Source: Trogon surrucura
Lineage: Eukaryota; Chordata; Aves; Trogoniformes; Trogonidae
Assembly (NCBI GenBank): GCA_020746105.1
Contig: CM036618.1
Coordinates: 10,796,501-10,860,500 of the forward strand
Reading direction: 5' to 3'
DNA: 64,000 nt
The notes under the pieces are model-generated. The model saw only the letters and a program-made list of their open reading frames with translations, was not told the origin of the DNA and did not search any database. How positions within the stretch are numbered: position 1 is the first letter of the stretch; every line of letters starts with the position of its first letter. The translations under genes were made by a program, and so were the position numbers. Shown piece after piece: positions 10,301-19,935 of the stretch.

Positions 10301-13300
10301 TTGATAAAGTTGTTGCTTTTATTGATGATGCTATCAAGAAAGTACAAACCTTTGATTACGAAATGATGATAAAGGAAGTCAACAAGTTCCTTGACATGAT
10401 TATTAAAAAACTGAAGTCTTTTGACTATAACCAGTTTGTTGATGATGCAAATACCAAAATCCGAGAACTGACCCAGAAAATAAATGAGGAACTCAGAAAC
10501 CTAGAACTTCCACAGAAAGCAGAAGCACTGAAACGGTACATGAGAGACTTTAGAGCTGCGATTTCAAAATATGTGGAACAATTAAGGGACACCAAGCTTG
10601 CTGCAATAATTAGCTGGTTCAAGGAGATCATAGACTCAACAACTTTTGCAAATCTGAAAGCCAAGGTAAATGAGCATCTGGAAGACCTGCGAGAGAGGAT
10701 TTCTGAAATGGATATTTCCCAGGAATTCCAGTGGTTTCTGCAGAAGATAAGCCAATTATACAATTCTGTTGTCACGTACATTTCTGACCAGTGGAACATA
10801 GCTTTTAAGAAAATCATTGCTTTGGCTGAAGATTATGATCTAAAAAATTGGGCTGAAAATTTAAACCAGTTTGTTGAAACAGGATTTCAAGTCCCTGAAA
10901 TCAGAACTGTTATAGTTACTATACCTGCCTTTGAGGTTAGTCTCCGAAGCCTTAGGGAAGCAACATTTCAAACACCAGACTTCGTTGTTCCACTGACTGA
11001 TCTGCATATCCCCTCCTATGAGATAAATGTTAAGAGACTAAAGGACGTGAAAATCCCAAGGAAATTTACTACCCCAAAATTTACAATTCTAAATGCCTTT
11101 GAAGTTCCTTCCTTTACAATTGACTTGAATGAGATCAAGCTTCAGATTGTGCGAGCAATAGACAAACTCATGTCTGGTGAATTTCAGTTGCCAGCAATTG
11201 ATCTGTATTTTCAAAATCTGAAGATGCGAGATATGCCTTTTTCTGACTTTTCTTTCCCAGAAATTCAAATGCCCCAGTTTCAAATACCAGAATTATTGGT
11301 TCCAAAGCTAAATCTAAATGAGCTCCAGATTCCTGACCTGAAGATACCAGATTTCCAGCTTCCACGTATCCCACATACTGTGACTGTCCCTACATTTGGC
11401 AAATTGTCTGGTGCTTTCACAGTCACCGCTCCATTTTTTACACTGTCTACGCAAGCTGAGGTTCAAAATACTACTACGTCCTCAAACAGTCCAGAATTTG
11501 TGACCTCTCTTTCAGCTCAATCAACATCCAAATTAGACTTCCTGGTTTTCAGTGTTATTGCAGATTCACGTCTCTTGGCCCCTGAGATGAAGCAGCTGAA
11601 CCTTAAAAATTCCCTGAAGGTCAACCACAGGTTCCTTCAAGTCGATCACACCAATGAAGTGTTATTTTTAGGAACATCAGTAGAAAGTGAGGCTGAAACT
11701 AGAGCAAACTTTCATATAAAGAAAAACTCAGTAGAACTACAGAATAATTTAATTGTCAAGCTGCAAAGAAAAATTTGGATGCAGAGTGGAACGGCATATT
11801 CTCACAGACTGAGTATTCCACAAGTTGATTTCTCCAGCCAGGCTAATCTGGTCAACAACATGACAACAGAGGTAGAAGCAGGACATATATCGTTCACCTC
11901 CACTGGTAAAGGAAATTGGAAATGGGTTTCTCCTAAATTCTCTGATGAAGGTACTCATGATTCACATGCCACTTTCAGGGTTGAGGGCCCCATTGTTACA
12001 TTTTCTGCCAACAACAGAATAAATGATAAATATCTGAAAGTCAACCAAGCTATGAGGTACGAATGTGGTTTCCTAAATTATGCAACACTCCAGATTCAGT
12101 CTGAAATCGAATCACCACGTGTGGGACATAGTGTTCTGAATGTAAAAGGCACAGGACAGCTTGGAGGAATGAAAGTAGAATTAACAGGCTCTCACAATGC
12201 GCAGCTCAACGGACGGATTGCTGGAACTGTAAATAATGATGTTTTCTTCCTGGCACAGCCTTTTGAAATTCGTCTCTTAACAAACAATGATGGAAATGTG
12301 AAAATCAGCTTCCCAATGAAAATCACTGGCAAAATTGACTTCCTGAATAACTATGGTTTTGCACTCAGTTCCTCTGTTCAGCAGGTCAGCTGGCAAGCTA
12401 CTGGCAGGTTCAATCAGTACCGATATGCCCATAATATGTCTGCTGGCAACAATGATGACAGCATTGAAGCTCATGTTGACATGAATGGAGATGCCAACCT
12501 GGACTTCTTAACTATTCCTCTAACCACTCCTCAGCTTGAGGTTCCCTACACTGGAATCAAAACTCCTCAGCTAAAAGATTATTCACTGTGGGAACAGACA
12601 GGCCTGAAGAGTTTATTGAAGACAACAAGGCAATCCTTTGATTTAAATTTGAATGCTCGGTATGAGAAAAACAAAGACATGAATGCAATCCCACTTCCTT
12701 TAGCAACAGTGCATGAAGCCCTTAATAAATACATCATTTTCTTCAACAAGTATTTTGAGAGAGGAAGAAACACTGCTTTGGATTTTCTCACAAAGTCATA
12801 TAATGAAGCCAAAACAAAATTTGACAAATACAAGCTACAGACATCACTGGACAAACTGCCACGAACCTTCAAGATTCCAGGATACACCATTCCAATTGTG
12901 AATATTGAGGTTTCTCCTTTTACTGCTGAGATGCCAGCCTTTGGTTACATGCTCCCGAAAGAAATAAGCACGAAAGAATTCACAGTCCCATTTATTGGCT
13001 TTTCAGTACCGTCTTACACATTAGTCTTACCTTCTCCAGAGCTTCCAGTCCTTCATATCCCACAGGATCTACGCACTCTAAAGCTTCCTAGATTCAGAAT
13101 CAACAGTCTGTCAAACCACATCTTAATTCCTGCCATGGGTAACATTACTTGTGACTTCTCATTTAGATCCAGTGTGATCACTTTAACAGCAGATGTCGGG
13201 CTGTTCAATCAGTCAGATATTGTTGGGCAACTCAGTGTCTCGTCCTCTTCTGTCATTGATGCACTGCAATTTAACGTGGATGGTTCAACCAGTTTGACAA

Positions 13301-14935
13301 GAAAAAGGGGGTTGAAGCTGGCCACAGCATTGTCCCTGAGTAATAACAAATTTCTAGGAGGAAATCATGACAGCACTATTAGTCTCACAAAGAGGAACAT
13401 GGAAGCTTCAGTGGCAACAACTGCAGAAATCAACACACCAGTTTTAAAAATGAATTTCAGCCAAGAACTTTATGGAAATACAAAGTCTAAACCCACTCTT
13501 TCCTCAGAGCTAAAATTAGTGTATGTTTTTAATACTCCTAAATATGGCACCAGTGCTAAGGGAGGATTTACTCACAAACTTGCTTTAGAGAGCCTTACAT
13601 CTTACATATCAGTAGAAACTTCTACAAATGGAGATATTGATGGAGTATTTTACACTGGAAATGCATTTTCTGGAAGTCTAGACCATGAGGCAAACACCTA
13701 TCTGAATGCTAATGGAGCTCGGTCATCTCTCAAGCTTGAGGCTCACTCCAAAGCAGATGGACTCTGGAACAGTGAAATGAAAGAAATACTTGCAATTGAG
13801 GCATCTACTCGCCGTGTTTATGCAGTCTGGGAGCACAATGGAAAGAACTACGCACGATACACACCTCTTTTCACAACAATGGGGGCTCAGAGATGCAAAG
13901 CGACCTTCGAGCTGGCTCCTTGGCGTATAGCAGCAGATCTTCAGATTCAAGCCACTCAGCCAAATTCCTTCCTGGACACAGCCTCAGTTAACCAAATTGT
14001 TGTAGTGAAAATCAATACTGCAAACCAGAAAGTTGGCTGGAAGGGTGAAGGCCAAATTCAGTCATTATCTCTCAGTCACGATGTGCAGTTTTCCAATGAA
14101 AAAACAAAGGCAAAGTTTGATATTTCTGGATCTTTGGAAGGATACGTGGACTTCCTCAAAAACATAAAGTGTCCTATTGCTGAGAAGAGCTTGTGGGATA
14201 TCTTGAAGCTGGACGTCACTACCAGTGCTGACAGAAAACAGTACTTAAATGGTTCAGCATCCCTTGTGTACACAAAGAGTGACGACGGTTACTTTCTCCC
14301 CATACCTGTGAATAAACTGGCAGATGGCTTCACTTTCAGTATTCCTGAGTTACACCTAAAGGTTCCAAGCCCTGTTTTCAGCACTCCAGAGTTCAGCGTT
14401 CCTTTCACCACTCTCCAGGTCCCAGCATACACCGTTGACTTGCGCAACATAAAAATTCCACAGACTCTATACACAATGCCTTTTGATGTCAATTTACCTG
14501 CCCTGCCGAAAGTAAGATTCCCCAGAGTGGATGTAGGAGCCAATTATATTACATTAGAAGAATATAAAATACCATATTTTGAGGTGACAATACCTGAACA
14601 CCAAATAACTGTGTCTCGATTCACTCTTCCAAAGAGTATTTCTCTTGGCAGTTTCCATGTAGATCTGGATGAAGTAGCTAATAAGATTGCAGATTTTGAT
14701 CTGCCTACAATTACAATTCCTGAACAAAAAATTGAGATCCCGCCTCTCAAAATATCCTTGCCTGCTGGAATTTACATCCCGTCATTTGGTGCCTTGACTG
14801 GATCTTTCAAAGTTGCTTCCCCTTTGTACAATGTTACCTGGAGTGCAGACTTAACAAACAAAAAGGACTCTTTTGAACAGTCCATTGACTCTACCTGCAG
14901 CTCAACATTGCAATTCTTGGAGTACGACTTGAATG
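7355..14935 (+). CDS. APOB: APOB giant exon (human exon 26 equivalent), 7,581 bp
   Basis: Single open exon encoding about 2,527 residues; the human exon 26 is almost the same size. The acceptor is TTCCTATTTTAG and the donor GTAAG. Order: end of the beta1 region (to about 9330); the alpha2 helical region (about 9340-10890, many lysine/glutamate heptads, e.g. IQNIDVRHIAEYLKQQIK); the proline-periodic beta2 strands (from about 10890, e.g. TPDFVVPLTDLHIPSYEI); a short helical patch (12700-12840); more beta strands with IPAMGNITCDFSFRSSVITL; and the LDL-receptor site B core LTRKRGLKLA at 13294-13323. The arginine equivalent to human Arg3500 is the CGT at 13813-13815 (RRVYAVWEH). ApoB is the non-exchangeable scaffold of VLDL/LDL particles, secreted from liver. 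The frame is fully intact, including a T9 run at 9823-9831. Confidence 0.98.
9670..9689 (+). other. Position equivalent to the mammalian ApoB-48 RNA-editing site
   Basis: The CAA codon at 9670-9672 (in context LIQIEQYIKD; human MIQFDQYIKD) aligns with human Gln2153, where APOBEC1 changes C6666 to make a stop. The base to be edited is present, but the 11-base mooring element human TGATCAGTATA reads TGAGCAATATA here, and the spacer also differs. Birds are known to make ApoB-100 only, so this is the unedited ancestral-like state, not an active site. Confidence 0.8.
12655..12684 (+). other. Position equivalent to LDL-receptor site A of mammalian ApoB
   Basis: Human ApoB has the basic cluster AQYKKNKHRHS here. 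This bird has ARYEKNKDMNA, so the positive charge is largely lost. Comparative work on ApoB found site A not conserved across species, in contrast to site B. Confidence 0.7.
13291..13323 (+). other. LDL-receptor binding site B, conserved basic core
   Basis: Encodes SLTRKRGLKLA, against human RLTRKRGLKLA. These arginines and lysines contact the acidic ligand-binding repeats of the LDL receptor. The near identity implies ApoB-100 receptor uptake of LDL works through the same site in this bird. Confidence 0.9.
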
Positions 14936-15722
14936 GTAAGACATTAAAATTTTATACCACTTAATCTTGGGGGATATTTTTTCTGATTTCTTTTTTTCCC
15001 AGGACTTTTCATATGAAGGTGTCGCTGTCTATTTAACATTGGTATTAGATTATACTTCATCATCAGCCGCATTTTTTCATAAATAATTATCAGTCTCTGT
15101 CAGTTACCCTGAAGTATAATGACTAGATACATGTGTAGTTAATGACATGGTGTGAAAAAAAATGGAAAAAAATCTCTTTTCTCTGTAGCAGTTTCTTACT
15201 TTAAATTGTGAACAACATAACATTCCCCTATTATTTATTAAAATACATGTAAAGGAGAGAAGGCAGGCTGAATTTTATCTGATTCTGTTCAGTTAAAGAC
15301 TTACTATCTTTTTCCTTAGGAACAAAATGTATTTGATTTCAAAATCATTCAAAGTCAGAAAAATCTGAGGTTCCATATAGCACCGAGTGCTAGACTTCAT
15401 AGTAATGCTAAAAATATACATCAGAATATAATTCTAAACTCTTGATAAATTAAAATCCCCAATTATCATCTGCATGAATATAAAATGTTATATCCGTGCT
15501 GTTCTGAATATAAAAATTTAATTTTAAAATGCTCCAGTTAAACAAATATTTTCATATCTTTTTACTTGGAGCATTATGGGCATTCAGTTTTTTGATGCAT
15601 AATTTTACATACTACTGAAACATCTCACAACTCACATACAACTACCATACAACTGGATATGTATTTTGTATTGTTTGCTGCTAAGTTCTGGAAATACACA
15701 CATTTGATTTTTTTTTTCACAG
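14936..15722 (+). other. APOB intron 26, no feature seen
   Basis: A 787-bp AT-rich intron with a long pyrimidine tract (TTTTTTTTTCACAG) at its end. No repeat or RNA gene recognised. Confidence 0.85.
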
Positions 15723-15837
15723 TTGTTTCAAATTATAAATACGAAGAAGGTATGTTTATTGTGAAGACAACTGGCAGCTTTTCACATCGTGACCTGAGCG
15801 CAAACTACAAGGAAGATCTTACTCTTTCAGGAATTAG
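15723..15837 (+). CDS. APOB: APOB exon (human exon 27 equivalent), internal
   Basis: 115 bp between TTTTTTTCACAG and GTAAAG. The translation includes FIVKTTGSFSHRDLSANYKED, matching human TLASKTKGTFAHRDFSAEYEED in spacing and key residues (F-HRD-SA-Y-ED). The first two bases complete a valine codon left by exon 26 and the last two start a serine codon (AG|T). Confidence 0.95.
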
Positions 15838-16674
15838 GTAAAGGTTTACTCTAATAATATAATTTATAATACACAAAATTGCCAATGATGTATTGTTGCT
15901 TTGATCTCTTTTGTCCCAGAATGCTCTGCTGTAATTAATACGAACCTATGTAACTACGCTGTCATTAGCAACTGTGCATTTTTCCTTCTCGAGATAGCTG
16001 GAAAGCTGTTCCCTCTCAGTGTTTCTAGAATAGCTTTTCTAAGCAGCCCCCTTTCAGAAAATTGCTGAAATATAAGCATAGTATTTTATAATCAGAGCAG
16101 TTCTAGATTTGACCATCCTCATAGGTTGTTTTCCTTTTCACCGCCGGATCCTTCTGTCACCATGAGCCATTATAGAGTAATTTTTTTTCGCAAGTACCGG
16201 TACTAGGGATTAGAGCTGGCCAAACTGCCTGTTTGGATCAGCAGTGTTGTGTTGATGTGTCCAAGGGACAGAGTCTGTGCAGGCAAGTACAAATGTGGTT
16301 TAAAAATACTGCCGGTAATTCTGTTGGTGGGAAGAGTTGCGGTAGAAGCTTGTAAAATCTTGTAGAAGCTTGTAGAAAGTGGACAGTGGCACAGCCACAG
16401 ATTTTGTTTTGCTACCTTAATTTAATGAAAATTCTCAACAGAGCTCAATATAGTTTTATCTAAAAGAGAAAAATTGGAGTGACATGAAGTTTGGAAAGTG
16501 TTAGGCTAAATCTTAACTATGTGAATAGTAAACCCCTACATTTTCTTTTGATGACAAAGGCATTGTTTATGTACACATATATATGAAATAATAAGTGGCA
16601 TTGTATTTTGACATACTGCACTGTGCTTGTGCTTTGTGCATTCCTTCATGGCCGTGTATTCATTGTTTTTGTAG
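15838..16674 (+). other. APOB intron 27, no feature seen
   Basis: An 837-bp intron. A small local repeat (AGAAGCTTGTAAAATCTTG followed by GTAGAAGCTTGTAGAAAG) lies near 16346-16379; nothing else recognisable. Confidence 0.8.
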
Positions 16675-16858
16675 TGTCGTGGGCAACACTGCATCACTAG
16701 ACGTCATCAGCCCAACTTTTACAGATGTTCATGTGCGTTATCAAAAGACTGACAGGAGCTTGTCCAGCTCAGTATCTTCACCCTCTGCTGGCACCTTGGG
16801 CTACACCATTGAAAAGGACACTGACGTTCTCACGGCGAAAGTTTACTACCGAACTCGG
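16675..16858 (+). CDS. APOB: APOB exon (human exon 28 equivalent), internal
   Basis: The acceptor is TTGTTTTTGTAG and the donor GTAAGC. The middle of the translation, SPTFTDVHVRYQKTDR, matches human SPAFTDLHLRYQKDKK, and SVSSPSAGTLG matches ASPAVGTVG. The ends of the exon are more divergent. It ends in phase 0 after RTR, so that SAPQKD of the last exon aligns with human SSPDKK. Confidence 0.93.
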
Positions 16859-17924
16859 GTAAGCCTGACATGAGTGAGAAAAGACAAAAAGGTTGGGTGT
16901 GGTCAAGGGGAGAGTTCCCCTTTAAAGTTTGTCTATGTTCATGTTAGGACATAAATTAACCACGTTTTGTCCAAAGAAAAGGTGTATTCTGTAACTGAAG
17001 TTTTGTTTCCTATATTGGCCTTTCCTATGCTGGAAGTAAAGTCTGTGTGAAGAGGCCATTCCAGCTCCTCCACACAGTTAGTTTTGCCTTCTTCTGTGGT
17101 CAAGAAGACACTCCCCTGAAAATGAAAACACAAAGCCAATTTTAGATAAGCCACCCATCAGGTTTAATGTATACGCATCAGGCTTCTTATAATTACAACA
17201 AAAGCAGCCATTATAGGAATCAGGACACTGGAAGAGGTCAGACCATCTGGAGAGTATCTTTTTTTAATCCACTAACATATCACAGCACATTATGAGAATT
17301 AAAAACTACTAGACTTGCTAAAAATCATGTTATTATTATTATTGGCATACTACCACAATTTCAAACTTAAAATCTTTCATTCCAAAATTAAATACATAAT
17401 TCACTATTTACTACTGAAAATGAGGGGGTTTTAATGTAAATAAGATTCTTATTCGAGGATCTTTACTCTGAATAAAGAGTCTCATTGATTTAAGTAATTA
17501 CAAAATTAAATTCCCTACTATTTTCATATGAAGAAAACAGTTTTTGAATTCACTTTAAGTTACTTCAAGAGTGAGCAGAAGGCTCATTCTCCAGACATTC
17601 ACATGCCTTATGAGACATGATAGGCATTGAATACAAGGTACAGAAACATCTTATTTGCAGTCAGATTTTAAAAACACCACCAGACTAAGTTATGTTCTGG
17701 TCCTGCTGTCTGAAGAAGCACAAAGTAAATTGATACAATATAATTCCTTCCAAAATAACTTTTCTGGGTGAGGGCAAACACACAGTAGACAAAAAAAAAA
17801 GGCAGTGTATTTGTCCTAATGTATAATGAAAATAAAGAAGCAAAATAAGAATGTTGAAGTACACTCATAAATAATATTGTTTCATATACAAACTACCTTT
17901 TTCTTATCCTGCTCTATATTTCAG
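16859..17924 (+). other. APOB intron 28, no feature seen
   Basis: A 1.07-kb AT-rich intron with a short ATT microsatellite at about 17329-17342 and an A10 run near 17791-17800. No mobile element or gene recognised. Confidence 0.8.
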
Positions 17925-19607
17925 TCTGCTCCTCAGAAGGACATTGACATATTAAAAATTGAGATATCGCTCAAGAAACCTGACGTGATTCAAATGAAAT
18001 TCAGCTGGAAAGAGGATGCTGCCAAAGACTTGCTGTTGGGTCTAAAAGAGAAAATACCTAAAATTACAAATGCGGTCTATAGGTATGTTAATCGATATCA
18101 TAAGGAGCATATGGGACTGGAAATTAGTGCTGCCACCTTGAAGATGAAGAATATCATGCAGAATAATGCTGACAAAGCGTACACATTTGCTGCAAAACAA
18201 ATAGATCAAATAGATGCTCAGCTTCGCACAGCTGCCAATGAGGCCTCTGGCAAGTATCAGGTGATGAAGGTCAAAGCTAAACAGCTATATCAAGAAGCAG
18301 CAGATCAAGCTGAACAGTTTGACTATCAAAGCATAAAAGCAAAGATTTTGGATGCGACAATTGACATAATAGAAGAGTACCACAAGAGAATAAAACACCT
18401 AATTGACTCAGCCGTTGAATTCCTGAAGACCACAAAATTCCAGGTGCCTGGGCTGTCTGAAAAGTACACTGGTGAAGAAATATATTTTACAGCTACAGAG
18501 AAGGTAGCAAAAAGCACTGATTTGTGCCTTTCAAAACTTCAGGAGTACTTTGATGCCTTGATTGCAGCTATCAATGAACTGGAAGTCAGACTTCCTGCTT
18601 CTGAAACAATTCTTCGAGGTCGTAACGTACTTGATCAAATTAAAGAAATGCTGAAACATTTGCAGAAAAACGTCAGGGAGATATTTGCTACTCTCCGGGA
18701 AGCTGACTTTGCAGGAAGGCTTAAGCAACTGAAACAAGTAGTGCAAGAAGTTTTTCAGAAGGTAGAAGAAATGATTAGAAGCTTGCAATCTAAAAATTTT
18801 GAAGACATCAAAGTCCAAACACAACTACTGTACAAGGATGCAATGGCTTCAGACTATGCACAGAAACTGAGATCCTTGGCACAAGATGTTAAAAAATACA
18901 TTTCTCAATTTAAAGATTTCAGCCAGAAAACAATCCAAGACCTTTCAGAAAAGCTGCACCAGCTGCTCCTCTATGTAAAGGCATTGCGGGAAGAATATTT
19001 TGATCCAACTACCCTTGGATGGTCAGTGAAATACTATGAGGTGGAAGACAAAGTAATAGCATGGCTGAAGAATTTCATAGATACACTGGTGGATTGGCAC
19101 ATCAAGTATGTTGGAGATATGGCTGACTCAGTTACACGCCTAACAGACCAAGTAAGAGAATTGGTGGAAAACTACAGCCAGGAATATTATGACCTTATAA
19201 CTGATGTTGAAGGAAAAGGAAAACAGAAGATCATGGAGCTCTCATCTGCCGCTCAGGAAAAAGTCCGATATTGGTCTGCAGCTGCTAAGAGGAAAATCGA
19301 TGAGCATAACAAGCAAGTCAGAGAAAAGCTCCAGGAGATCTATGAGCAGCTTAGTCATTCCCAAGAAAAGGTAATCAATGAGGCCAAAAGGTTAATTAAT
19401 CTAGCTATAGAAAATTGCTCTGCATTCCTGCAATATATCTTAGAGTCTCTTCGTTCGTTTGAGCAAAAAACAGCTGAGAGCATAAAGCCTTATATAACTG
19501 TTCGTCAAGGTGAGCTTAGAATAGATGTGCCCAAGCCTTTTGACTGGCAGTCCATTTACCAAATGTCCCAAAAAACAGAGAGGTGCTCAGAAAAAAAATG
19601 GAACTAA
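17925..19607 (+). CDS. APOB: APOB last coding exon (human exon 29 equivalent), alpha3 region, frame ends early as given
   Basis: Starts after CTCTATATTTCAG. It encodes the helical alpha3 region: long amphipathic helices (VKAKQLYQEAADQAEQFDYQ, EKVRYWSAAAKRKIDEHNKQ) and the conserved block LREEYFDPTTLGWSVKYYEV. The TGG at 19020-19022 in that block is the equivalent of human Trp4369, the partner of Arg3500. Human ApoB stops at GELTIIL; here GELRIDV is followed by PKPFDWQSIYQMSQK, so this bird has a C-terminal extension. In the given sequence the frame runs into TAA at 19605-19607 after an A6 and an A8 run. The neighbouring frame continues with helix-like protein to 19750, so the stop is probably not the ancestral one. 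Confidence 0.93.
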   Translation, partial: SAPQKDIDILKIEISLKKPDVIQMKFSWKEDAAKDLLLGLKEKIPKITNAVYRYVNRYHKEHMGLEISAATLKMKNIMQNNADKAYTFAAKQIDQIDAQLRTAANEASGKYQVMKVKAKQLYQEAADQAEQFDYQSIKAKILDATIDIIEEYHKRIKHLIDSAVEFLKTTKFQVPGLSEKYTGEEIYFTATEKVAKSTDLCLSKLQEYFDALIAAINELEVRLPASETILRGRNVLDQIKEMLKHLQKNVREIFATLREADFAGRLKQLKQVVQEVFQKVEEMIRSLQSKNFEDIKVQTQLLYKDAMASDYAQKLRSLAQDVKKYISQFKDFSQKTIQDLSEKLHQLLLYVKALREEYFDPTTLGWSVKYYEVEDKVIAWLKNFIDTLVDWHIKYVGDMADSVTRLTDQVRELVENYSQEYYDLITDVEGKGKQKIMELSSAAQEKVRYWSAAAKRKIDEHNKQVREKLQEIYEQLSHSQEKVINEAKRLINLAIENCSAFLQYILESLRSFEQKTAESIKPYITVRQGELRIDVPKPFDWQSIYQMSQKTERCSEKKWN

Positions 19608-19750
19608 CACGCACACTGATTCAGCAAGGCATTGAGCAAGGCTCCCAGAAATGGGAAGAAATTCAGAGATTCATTGATGAACAACTTGCCACTGAGCAAC
19701 TGAGTCTCCAGCAGGTTGTGGAAAATATACAGCAGCGCATAAAGACCTGA
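19577..19750 (+). CDS. APOB: Probable true continuation of the ApoB C-terminal extension, in the next frame
   Basis: Reading from 19577 gives REVLRKKMELTRTLIQQG and onward through EKWEE-like helix to VVENIQQRIKT and TGA at 19748-19750: about 57 codons with no stop, rich in Q, E, K, L in helical spacing like the rest of the alpha3 region. It lacks a splice acceptor or start of its own and abuts the previous frame, so it reads as the same exon with one base missing upstream, most simply in the A6 run at 19570-19575 (which would give QKNREVLRKK). A one-base assembly or sequencing error and a real mutation cannot be told apart here. Confidence 0.75.
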   Translation, partial: REVLRKKMELTRTLIQQGIEQGSQKWEEIQRFIDEQLATEQLSLQQVVENIQQRIKT

Positions 19751-19935
19751 ATGGACATGGAGAAGAGGAGACATAAGTTTGTACCACAATGTATTTAAAA
19801 ATAACATCAATCAGCATACTGGAGCTTCAGATGGATACTGTTTGAATCTCAATTTGCAAATGAAAACTGAATAATCTACACTAGGTTATTTCAATAAGCT
19901 TAATAAGCCAATAAATGAGTTCTTTATTACATTTT
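19751..19935 (+). other. APOB: APOB 3' untranslated region
   Basis: AT-rich sequence after the TGA at 19750, ending about 20 bases past the AATAAA at 19910-19915, followed by a T/GT-rich stretch (TTTTTGTGTC). If the early TAA at 19605-19607 is real the UTR begins at 19608. The 3' end is inferred from the signal only. Confidence 0.7.
19910..19915 (+). terminator. APOB: APOB polyadenylation signal AATAAA
   Basis: Canonical hexamer 160 bases after the putative stop, followed 20-30 bases later by a GT-rich downstream element. A second AATAAA at 20097-20102 could serve as a weaker alternative. Confidence 0.75.
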
